Shown: positions 48,001-58,489 of the stretch, in pieces | Layout of the letters: each line of letters starts with the position of its first letter | How positions within the stretch are numbered: position 1 is the stretch's first letter | Origin: Pelodera strongyloides | Taxonomy: Eukaryota; Nematoda; Chromadorea; Rhabditida; Rhabditidae | Direction: 5' to 3' | Assembly: GCA_036852015.1 (NCBI GenBank) | Contig: JAANDG010000586.1 | Span: forward strand, 26,079-90,078 | DNA length: 64,000 nt | Made by a program: the position numbers and the translations under genes | The notes under the pieces: model-generated | Seen by the model: only the letters and a program-made list of their open reading frames with translations | The model's database searches: none | What the model was told of the DNA's origin: nothing

Positions 48001-51000
48001 GTCCACAATTGCACAATGTAAGCATGTCCTAAAATTTGTCTTCCAGCTACGTCGGATGTCGCGGAGACTGTGGAGCCGTCAGTTTCACATCGAACAACTA
48101 CACATTCACTGTGTATACCTGCGATCCAGCCGATGTCTGCACTGTGAGTATTTCGTACATAGCTGTAGTGCCCTCGGATTAACCAGAACATGTACGCGTC
48201 TGATTTTTATTATGTATGTAGCTTTTATATGAAGCTTATATAAAATAGTACAATGCAAAGTTGTCTGAAATCGTAATTTACAATTCTGGCTTACATATCT
48301 TTATGTGTTGTCACATGTTAGCATGTGGTATGATAGCCCCGATGAGGAGACCAAAATGAGTGAGCAGCTAAATACATCTCAACATTCAGGCCTTCGGTGT
48401 GAATATGAACAATTGCAAGGACATGGACGTACTGAGTGGATGTTGCTGCAACTTCAATGATTGTCTCAACCTTACCAACCGCACGGTAAATAACATCTGG
48501 CAAAATCAACAGCCAAAGTATATTATTCAAAAACCGCACAATCAGCATTATTGCATAAACAGGTGGAATGCAGGAAAATACCACCCTTTGGAGCTGAGAG
48601 CCGCGTTCGATTACTTCCGGACTTCCTGGGGCATGGATATAATTTCCTTCAACTTTATTTCCTTAGGTGAAAGCGGTGCCTCCACCCGCAATCCCGAATG
48701 AAATGCAATGTTTCGTGGGAGTGACGTTGAAGAACTCTTCATTCTCTGGTAGCCCTCTCGTTATGGGAGCGTCGATGACATGCAATGGAGAGTGCTCGTC
48801 CGTTCAGACAACCACACTGGGAACCGTGAGCTATTCCTTCTTCGGGAACGACTGAGATTGAACCCAACTGTCCTTTGTTTGTGTGCCACTTCCACTACCC
48901 ATACAATATATATATATATATATATACACATATATACGCGAGTGATGCTTTGCTCCTTCAACGACTAAATAACGAAAATTCCAGATGATAACAACGGCGT
49001 ACTTCTGTGCACCGCGGCCTGTATGCAGCGCACTTCAGATTACTGACACATGCACGGTAAGGAAAGTAAAGTGAAATGAAAACGTACTGTTACAAAGTCA
49101 GAGCAAGTCACGAGTAATCTCATCGCCTGCGAGAGTTTTGACCACCCTTCATTCATCACGAGACATATATTCAGAATTCAGATGCACGAAAACCACCAAC
49201 GAGATGAAGCTTTCTTTTAGGCAATGTTTACACAGCCCCCAGTCAAGGCGTGCTGCTGTTACATGGACAACTGCAACATAATCAACCAATACCCTGGCCT
49301 CCAACTCCCAACTACAGCGCCCGCCACCGTGTCACCGGTTGGTAGTGTCTTCTTTCAGGGTCGCGCTTACTAGAGAAACACAATTTTATCCTAGTCCTTT
49401 TTATTTAATCACTAAAAAAGCAATAAAAAAATATGTGCTAAAACCGAAAATTTTCAATCTACATTAGCCTGATTAAATCTACGATATTCAGAAATCTACG
49501 ATATTCATACGATATTCAGGAGAGTCCAGTTATTTTAATTGCCTAATAGCTATACTTGTACATATACGTACCCGTAAGTGTAAAAAAAACGTATGTTGAA
49601 CCGGAATGTTGTGGTAAAATAGCAAAATTGCGTTTTTCAATGAAATAAAATGCCACTTTCAGGGAAGCAAACCGATCCTTTGTTATTCGGGAATAGCTCT
49701 TGGTGGAAAATCGTTGGGTGGACGGTACATGGCTTGCAATGGAAAATGTGGAGCTCTATCTCTCTTCACATCGTAAGTAATTCCACATATATTCTACCTG
49801 ACTTGAACATTTGTATAGTATCAATGAAACATAAAATCGTCTATGGCCTGTGCGAAGAACTCACATAGTTCCGGTTTTTCTTTTACATAAAGGTTTAAAT
49901 GCCAAACATGGCGGATTACAGCCAGTTTTTCATTGCATTTTTAACCTTCAATCGTCATCCATCCAGTTCGTGAAGATTGCAATATTGATAGATAGTTCCA
50001 CAGAATTCAAAAAATGCAAACACAATTTGAGGTTGATTTCAGGCTCGGAGACACATCTTTCACTGCAACAGTCTTCTCCTGTGATCCAGTCAGCCTCTGT
50101 GACCAAGTTGGAATCAATAACAACTGCAAATCGAATCTTCTCGGAGAAGCGCTCACCGGATGCTGCTGCGACTTCGACGACTGCATCGATCAGACCGTAG
50201 GTTCTTGTATTCGTCTTTCATAACTCCGTTTTGTCATCATTATCTGCAACGGTCAGTACAACTTTTCCACGGTATTTTTTCTGTTCCATGAGCTCTGCGC
50301 ACACTGCTGCGTGCACTTTCTTGTTTTCAGCACGTGGCCGTCAAGAACCCCCCAGTCGTCATACCCGACGACCTCCAGTGCTTCGTCGGAGTCAGTTTGA
50401 AGAATGGCTCCGCTGCTGGAAACCCTCAGATGTACGGTTCAGCGATGCATTGCAATGGCGAGTGCGCCTCTGTTCAAACCGTAACCATGGGAAGTGTAAG
50501 TGTTTCTGGATTTTTTTTTGAATTATAAATGAAGTGGCTGCTTTGCTCACATTTCGGTCTAGCATGCGGAATTGCTTTAGAACCTACCAAAATACTTATA
50601 CAAACCCTCCGCATGTAGTAGGCCTGCATAGTTCATCAGGCGATGAAAATACATCTTCAAGGTTTTCTTTCCAGGTAACAACTATCGTCTACTTCTGTGT
50701 CGCGACGCCCGTTTGTGATGCTCTTAATATCACAAACACATGCTTGGTATGTACTTTAGAAGAGAACATACTACTTAAGAAAGGAAAACACTGTTCATAA
50801 CGTTAATAAACCGTGTTAACAACATCTAATATATATTATACAAGCAATGTCTCGATGTTTTCCCGCCATAGTGTCTAATGTAATTTGTCTAGGTTGAGTT
50901 CACCACGCCCCCAATTCAAGCCTGTTGCTGCTTCTCGAACAATTGCAATTTCCTCGGAAAGTACCCCAATATTCCCGTGCCAATGTCAACAGCAGCACCC

Positions 51001-54000
51001 GCTCCTACAGGCGTAGGTTATTTTTATTTCACTAGAAAAATGGAAACGAATATGTGTAGAAAATGCACAATAGACTAGTAGACTACCAAGAGAAACAAAA
51101 ATAAAAGGTTTCTGGCGAAAAAAGTATACGAGTTGATTGCAATTATCAGTGACGACTGAACAATAAACACAACGTCTCACAAAATACCAAGTATTAATTT
51201 AGAACAAGCCAATCCTTTGCTATTCTGGAATTTCGATCAATGGCAAAAGCCGCGGAGGTAGATACATGGCTTGCAGTGGAAAGTGCGGAGCTCTGTCGCT
51301 ATTCACACAGTAAGTGTAAAAATGTATATAAAGAAACGTAAATCACAAAAACTGGAGTAAGACCATCTATATTTCCTTTCTCTTTATCAATGAAGTGTTT
51401 AATATATACATACGTAGAGGCCTGATTATGCTTTCAGACTATCAAACACATCTGTCACAGCCACCGTCTACTCCTGCGATCCAGTAAGCCTCTGTGAGCA
51501 AGTCGGCATCAACAACAACTGCAAGAAGAATCTTCTCGGAGAAGCGCTCACAGGATGCTGCTGCGATTTTGACGATTGCATCGACCTGGACGTGGGTTCT
51601 AAGTTTTCATTAAAATTGTTTGCGTGTGAAAAGTGTTGCTGAGCAGGGATTGCATTACAAAACAGGCGATGCTCACCAGTCGAGCAGTTACATGGAAACC
51701 AAAACCCCGATTTGGCCCCGATCAAGTCCCTCAAAAAATCGGGCCTTGGTCGGGGCGAAATCAAGGTTTTTTTTTGGAAAGAAAATCGCGGCGCAATTGG
51801 GGTTATTTAAAATGATCGGGGCGATACCGGGGGTTTTTGGAAAACAGTCGGGGCGCAACCGGGGTTTTTGAAAGTATCGGGGCAGTATCGGGTCTTGTTC
51901 CCAATTTAGCCCCCCATTATTTGTGATCGGGGCCAAATTGGGGCGTGATCGGGCTTTTTGGGTTTTTGTTTTGGAAGAATCGGTGCGAAATCGGGGTTTT
52001 TTGAAAATAATCGGAGCGAAATGGGGTTTTTTGAAAATAATCGGAGCGAAATCGGGGCTTGCACTTTCCTGTGTATGTGTTGTGAAAAACAATAAACGAG
52101 TCGAGTCCGAGAGAGAAAACACTCATATACACCTTACTTCACGTTTAGTTAAGCCTCCATTACTGAACCTTCTGTCAGAAATGGACGGCAATTCATCTAT
52201 TAACTACCGAAAAAGAGAAAAAGTCAACCTGCTGATAAATAATATTATTGCAGAAAATCATCATCAAGCCAGCTCCAGTCGTAATTCCCGATACCCTGCA
52301 ATGCTTCGTCGGACTTCGTATCAAGAACGAGACCATCCCTAACACACAAGTTAGTTATTTATCGTCAAATGTCTTATTGTGAAAAAAAAAATTCTAGCCG
52401 CATCCAAACAACATGCGATAAACGCGGTAGATTTGCGTTGTTAACGCAAATATTCGGATACACGTTGCATGTAATAAATACATACTGCATTACTTCACCA
52501 GTTACGTGCTACCCTCGTTATCCTAGAAAATTAGCAACTGATTCGAAACGTAGGGTTTTCTGCCAAACCTATTTATGAGTTAATGGGGGGAAGAATGTGG
52601 CCTTTTGTGTCGAGTTCTCCCAGCACAACACTACTATACGAACAAATAACTCCTTATTTCTCAGGGCACACTTCTGGGAAGTTCCATGGCATGCTCTGGT
52701 GAATGTGCCAAGGTGAACACCACCCTCGGAGGCATCACCACCGAAGGATTCTTCTGCGCCCCACAATCGCTTTGCAATGGTCTTGGCATTCCCAATGGAT
52801 GCAAGGTATGTTAAAGCAAATAGCGGCCGGTTTTCGAAACGCATTGCGTACACCTGCTTTCACATGCCGCATATGAAAATGAGCAACTATTAGAATAAAA
52901 ACTAGACCGCAATTAGACCCCACTTTGCATAAATGCATATGAATGCAAGTACTTGGGATGCGTTTCAAAAACCGGTCGGTGTTTCGCTTTAAATATATAC
53001 ATTAATATACAGGTGACCAAATTACTGATTGTAAGTGAAATCAGCAACCAATTTGAAACTGATAGAAACAACATCTTCCTTGATCCACTTATAGTTTTAC
53101 AAGTAACCCTACTTTGAAAAATGTCACTGGTTCATGACTTCATGACACAGAGTAGAGCAATGTTCCAAAATATGGCTACACAAATGGTTTTTCTTCAGCA
53201 ACTCCCCGGAGACGAACAGATGTTCACAGGATGCTGCTGCGCCAGTGACAATTGTAATGCCCAGGGACTTACTCTACCTCCCACAGTCGCTCCCAAGGTA
53301 TGCAAAGTTAATTTGCAAATCGATTAAATGCAAAGATGCGCGTGCATATGTATGGAGCTCGTGCAAAGCAACGATCCTCGAGCATATACATATGTCACCT
53401 GATTGCCGAAAGGCGTAATCCTTGGCGACATAGCAGTTCAGTGTTGCGTCGGTAGCTTAAGTGGTAGAGTGAAAGCAAGGGCTGTATCAGATTTGAAAGA
53501 GGAATTCCCTTCCGATATACAATCGACGCGAGTTCGCCTCACGCTGGTTTTTGTTTGTTCCATAGGCATATGGCCTTTCTGCAAGATCCTGATGACTGCT
53601 ATGAGCATAAACATGATCACGCTTATGTTGTAAAACAAAAAGGTTATAAGCGGATAATTGTAGGCACAGACGCCGATCACATGCTACACCGGTATTGCCT
53701 TGGATGGAAAGCCGCTCTCAACTGACAAATACATGGCATGCAATGGAGATTGCGCACAGCTCACCATCAGCTCCAAGTAAGAGTCTATGTTCATAATTGG
53801 CAACGTTGTCACGAACGCACATTAACGACGTTATAGAGCCGCAATCTTGCATCACAATACGTGGTCAAAGTGTCTCTTTTTTCGAAACATCCTTTTCAGA
53901 CAATAGCTGTTTGATATGAAAGTATTCATTGTGATGACGTCAGAGCATGACATAAGACGATAACAACTGTTCAAATAGCACTCAATATCTCGATTTAGAT

Positions 54001-54443
54001 TCGCCAACAAGACCGTCCAGGCCACGTTGTTCACTTGCGATCCAGTCAGTCTTTGTGATTCGTTCAAGTTGAAGGACAATTGTGGCAAGATCCAGGGACT
54101 CGTCACCGGATGTTGCTGCAGCTGGAACGACTGCATTGACACGAATGCAAGCACTTTTATACTTTTTAATTAATCGAACAAATGTTCTGCCGATGAAGCT
54201 TAAACTATTATGAGCTAGGCGAGCAACAGGCTATATTGCTCCTGGAAACATCTTGATGGTTTTCGTGAGCTTGACTCATTCAGTTTTGCAAATCTCGTAC
54301 TCACTTGTTCGAAATTTCAATTCTAGGCTCTCAACGTGAAGACCACGCCTGCTCCTCCAGGCCAGAACACCAAGTCCTCCTCCTCGCTCTCCACTGTCTT
54401 CATCTACGCCATCGCCGCAGTTGCTCTTCTTTTTAGGCAATGA
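43133..54443 (+). CDS. Large GPI-type surface protein with twelve ET modules, 33 exons
   Basis: Exons: 43133-43258, 43499-43742, 43918-44007, 44252-44403, 45096-45228, 45484-45686, 45890-45962, 46036-46107, 46204-46275, 46421-46523, 46774-46927, 47025-47124, 47215-47329, 47442-47560, 47660-47762, 48047-48143, 48390-48485, 48667-48825, 48985-49056, 49221-49337, 49663-49772, 50043-50196, 50331-50495, 50675-50746, 50893-51012, 51203-51309, 51438-51591, 52254-52349, 52665-52805, 53199-53297, 53664-53776, 53999-54146, 54327-54443. Total 3996 bp, in frame, 1331 aa. A signal peptide ends near residue 21; a divergent first cysteine domain (CDKVC, CETDLCN) follows. Then come twelve modules alternating between a B type (LQCFVG, AYFCAP, ACCC, NNCN) and an A type (CYSG, CDPVSLC, GCCCDFDDCID). 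The tail has a Ser-rich spacer and a hydrophobic end (FIYAIAAVALLF), typical of GPI signals. The ATG directly follows a tacag acceptor. The intron after 54146 seems to use a GC donor. Function unknown; extracellular by sequence. Confidence 0.87.
44433..44857. mobile_element. Mutator-like MITE with exact 10-bp target duplication
   Basis: Ends AGAGCGGGGTCAAAACGGG and, inverted, AGAGTGGGGCCATAACGGG. ACCATAAACT flanks both sides (44423-44432 and 44858-44867). A duplication of 9-10 bp is the MULE signature. The interior has GTGAGTCACTC-like short inverted motifs and no coding. It lies in intron 4 of the large ET gene. Confidence 0.85.
44930..45080. repeat. GA microsatellite
   Basis: (GA)n with GTGAAGCGAGAGA units, ending about 15 bp before the acceptor of the exon at 45096. 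Confidence 0.9.
47837..47954. mobile_element. Short copy of TIR family D
   Basis: Ends AGGCCATATTCAGCACTC and GAGTGGTGAATAGACGCCT (inverted), with the same CCCCATGGGGAATT and CCCAGGGACTATTTCC palindromes as the element at 3023-3944. It lies in intron 15 of the large ET gene. Confidence 0.7.
51700..52065. repeat. Degenerate short tandem repeat in intron 27
   Basis: Units of about 30 bp built on ATCGGGGCGAAATCGGGG then TTTTTTGAAAATA, very G-rich on the plus strand. Runs of four G at regular spacing could form G-quadruplexes. It lies in intron 27 of the large ET gene. Confidence 0.8.
52811..52992. mobile_element. TTAA-flanked MITE, family A
   Basis: 182 bp, left TTAAAGCAAATAGCGGCCGG, right GGTCGGTGTTTCGCTTTAA. 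It begins 5 bp after the donor of the exon ending at 52805, which still reads GTATGTTAA. Confidence 0.8.
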
Positions 54444-54656
54444 GTGCATGACCATTGTTTTGTTGTAGTCTGTAGTCTGTAAGCAGCTCATTGTAGTTTG
54501 CAACCCCACTTGAATTGCTGAAGAACATAATTAAACAATTCAATTGCTCACATTGTTTGCATTATGTCACTTCGTGTACTTTCGTTATAGATTGTCCCCA
54601 ATCCTTGCCAAATGTATAAATTTCTAGCGATGTCGACGCACACAGAATATTTATTG

Positions 54657-54662
54657 AATAAA
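54657..54662 (+). terminator. Poly(A) signal for the large ET gene
   Basis: AATAAA 214 bp past the TGA stop, followed by A-rich and T-rich sequence. Confidence 0.65.
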
Positions 54663-55196
54663 AACTAAAAATTACTCATTTTCTGTGCTAGGCCAGCAAC
54701 CTACTTTCAAGGTTTTGAATAATAACAAATATGGCTTACTGGGTAAATGATAACGTAGCAGACACACCAAAAATCAATACGTAAAAAATTATCATGTCTT
54801 GTAAAGAGTAGGCTGAGGTGCGGGAATAAGCATTTGGGCAACAACCTCTGAAGTGAAGTCGGACAAAAAAAAACAGTCTGATCGTCACATGTAGCTGAGA
54901 ATATAATGAACACAAACAATAGTACTATAGTATATTATTGTAAAGTCAAATCAAACGTGGACATCGGGGGAAGGAAACGCATCTTTGCTTTTCTGACCGA
55001 AAATACCCAAACGTGTGTACTACTTTATACAAAGATAAGTCTTCGGCATGTTGAAGTCAGCCGCACTTCAGTTTTATTTCCGCCTGATAATTCATAATTG
55101 GCGGGAAGGCCAGGTACGGTGGTATCCGTAGCTTGTCTTAGAATTTAGACGCAAGCAACTCATGTAAATGAACTGAATAGATTCTGTTTTCCTAAT
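54663..55196. other. Spacer, nothing recognised
   Basis: No gene, RNA or repeat family that I could identify between the end of the large ET gene and the minisatellite. Confidence 0.6.
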
Positions 55197-57722
55197 GGAA
55201 CTGATTGCACCGATTGACCATTGCACCGATTGACCATTGCACCGATTGACCGATTGCACCGATTGACCGATTGACCGATTGACCGATTGCACCGATTGCA
55301 CCGATTGACCGATTGCACCGATTGACCGATTGCACCGATTGACCGATTGCACCGATTGACCATTGCACCGATTGACCATTGCACCGATTGACCATTGCAC
55401 CGATTGCACCGATTGACCATTGCACCGATTGACCATTGCACCGATTGACCATTGCACCGATTGACCGATTGCATTGCCGATTGACCGGTTGACCGATTGA
55501 CATTGCCGATTGACCATTGACCGATTGCACCGATTGACCGCTTGCACCGGTTGATTGCACCGATTGACCATTGCACCGATTGATTGCACCGATTGCACCA
55601 TTGACCGATTGCACCGATTGCACCGATTGCACCGGTTGACCGGTTGCACCGATTGACCGATTGCACCGATTGACCATTGCACCGATTGACCGATTGCACC
55701 GATTGACCGATTGCACCGATTGACCGATTGCACCGATTGACCATTGCACCGATTGACCATTGCACCGATTGACCATTGCACCGATTGACCGATTGCACCG
55801 ATTGACCAATTGCACCGATTGACCATTGCACCGATTGTACCGTTGCACCGATTGACCGATTGCACCGATTGACCGATTGCACCGATTGACCGATTGCACC
55901 GATTGACCATTGCACCGATTGACCATTGCACCGATTGACCATTGCATGACCATTGCACCGATTGACCCGATTGACCATTGACCATTGACCGATTGCACCG
56001 ATTGACCATTGCACCGATTGACCATTGCACCGATTGACCGATTGCACCGATTGACCGATTGACCATTGCACCGATTGAACATTGCACCGATTGACCATTG
56101 CACCGATTGACCATTGCACGATTGACCATTGCACCGATTGACCATTGCACCATGCACCGATTGACCAATTGCCATTGCCATTGACCATTGCACCGATTGA
56201 CCATTGCACCGATTGACCAACCGATTGCACCGATTGACCATTGCCCGATTGACCACCGATTGACCATTGCACCGATTGACCATCCACCGATTGACCATTG
56301 CACCGATTGCACCGATTGACCGATTGCACCGATTGCACCGATTGACCGATTGCACCGATTGACCAGTTTGCATTGCCGATTGACCATTGATTGTTTCGCA
56401 CCGATTGACCATTGCACCGATTGACCATTGACATTGCCGATTGACCATTGCACGATTGCACCGATTGACCCGATTGACCGATTGCACCGATTGACCGATT
56501 GCACCGATTGACCAATTGCACCGATTGACCATTGCACCGATTGACCATTGCACCGATTGACCATTGCACCGATTGACCGATTGCACCGATTGACCGATTG
56601 CACCGGTTGACCGATTGCACCGATTGACCGATTGCACCGATTGACCATTGCACCGATTGACCATTGCACCGATTGACCATTGCACCGATTGACATTGCAC
56701 CGATTGACCATGCACCGATTGACCATTGCACCGATTGACCATTGCACCGATTGACCATTGCACCGATTGCACCGATTGATTGCACCGATTGACCATTGCA
56801 CCGATTGACCATTGCACCGATTGCACCGATTGCACCGATTGCACCGATTGCCGATTGCACCGATTGACCGATTGCACCGATTGCACCGATTGACCATTGC
56901 ACCGATTGACCATTGCACCGATTGACCATTGCACCGATTGCACCGATTGCACCGATTGACCGATTGACCGATTGCACCGATTGACCATTGCACCGATTGA
57001 CCGATTGACCATTGCACCGATTGACCATTTGCACCGATTGACCGATTGACCGATTGCACCGATTGACCGATTGCACCGATTGACCATTGCACCGATTGAC
57101 CAATTGACCATTGACCGATTGCACCGATTGACCATTGCACCGATTGACCATTGCACCGATTGCACCGATTGACCGATTGACCACCGATTGACCAGTGCAC
57201 CGATTGCACCGATTGACCATTTGGCACCGATTGACCATTGCACCGATTGACCATTGCACCGATTGACCATTGCACCGATTGACCATTGCACCGATTGACC
57301 GATTGCACCGATTGACCATTGCACCGATTGACCATTGCACCGATTGACCATTGCACCGATTGACCATTGACCGATTGCACCGATTGACCATTGCACCGAT
57401 TGACCATTGCACCGATTGACCATTGCACCGATTGACCATTGCACCGATTGACCGATTGCACCCATTGCACCGATTGACCATTGCACCGATTGACCGATTG
57501 CACCGATTGACCAGCACCGATTGACCATTGCACCGATTGACCGATTGCACCGATTGACCATTGCACCGATTGACCGATTGCACCATTGCACCGATTGCAC
57601 CGATTGACCATTGCACCGATTGACCAATTGCACCGATTGACCATTGCACCGATTGACCATTGCACCGATTGACCATTGCACCGATTGACCATTGCACCGA
57701 TTGACCATTGCACCGATTGACC
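55197..57722. repeat. 2.5-kb minisatellite of 16/17-bp units
   Basis: Built from CACCGATTG joined to ACCATTG or ACCGATTG, giving alternating 16- and 17-bp units, about 150 in all. Rare variants such as ACCGGTTG and ATTGCCATTGCC are scattered. All three minus frames stay open for 845-899 codons only because the unit has no stop in any phase; the products (NRCNGQSVQWSIGAMV repeats) are frame-shifted versions of each other. I do not call it a gene. Confidence 0.97.
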
Positions 57723-58480
57723 TGGTGATGAGCGGTTGCTCTCTGCCACCCCTCCTACCCATAATGAACTATAGTTCTGATATGACACCAACTTCCCGTC
57801 CTGAATTCACCAACCGTCAAATCATTCCAACTATCACCAATCTATTCACCGAACTGAAAACGTTTATTCACGAAGAAATTGCCGAGGCTTTTCGTCGGAA
57901 TGATCTACGGAATCACTTCGTCGTTCTCAACGTGGAGGAAAAACCGGGTGAGTACAGACTTTGATATTGTATGTAAAATCATGTCTCTATGCAACAACTC
58001 ACCCGGTTCTTTCCATGTTTTGCGCCGCTTAGGCCAAGCACGTTCTAATTATACTCTCTCTATTCTCTGTTCTATGGCTCCTGGTTTTCGTGTTCCATTT
58101 TTTAAGGAATTGGCCGAAATGATCAAGAAGACCCCGGAATTGGCCCACGTCATTGTTCGCCGCGCTGAGACAGCTCAGCTACGTAGAGAAGGTTTTCTCC
58201 GCCGCCAAACTGCACGTGAGAAAGTTTAGGTCAAAGTACAACCAGTGGTGACGTCATGCGAACAAGACCAGCCCATGACACCCCAGGCAATTGAAGAACC
58301 CCGCGAGGAAATTAACTCTCAATTGTCCTCGCCCTCTCCCCTGGTTATCGACCACACCGGGTGTGGTTCTTGTTACTGATTACGGCCCACCCGTTACACC
58401 TTGCCTTGGCCTCAAAGATAATATTATGGAGATTCGTGCAATGCTCGCTCCATTTAGGAGCTTTAACTAGTTGTTTTGTA
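57720..58480 (+). pseudogene. Broken ORF1-like fragment of a non-LTR retrotransposon
   Basis: Coding-like sequence runs from about 57728: a region with RPEFTNRQIIPTITNLF, then EEIAEAFRRNDLRNHFVV, and VLNVEEKPGE. A one-base shift near 57950 moves to the next frame, which continues with DFDIVCKIMSLCN, HVLRRLGQARSNY, FFKELAEMIKKTPELAH and VRRAETAQLRREGFLRR, then a stop at 58229. Later pieces (TPCLGLKDNIMEIRAMLAP) follow after another shift near 58370. The order (VLN, gap, DFD..VCK, LGQAR, R..LRREGFLR) resembles the RRM-like ORF1 protein of LINE elements. Identification is by pattern and is moderate. No reverse transcriptase was seen. Confidence 0.5.
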
Positions 58481-58489
58481 CATGCAGTT

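Noticed and set aside
51688..52122. 144-codon minus-strand frame with repeated FAPIIFKKP
   Set aside because: Translation of the short tandem repeat in intron 27 of the ET gene.
55092..57791. Open frames of 845-899 codons on the minus strand
   Set aside because: They exist in all three frames because the 16/17-bp repeat has no stop codon; the encoded repeats are shifted versions of one another, with no start context or splice structure.
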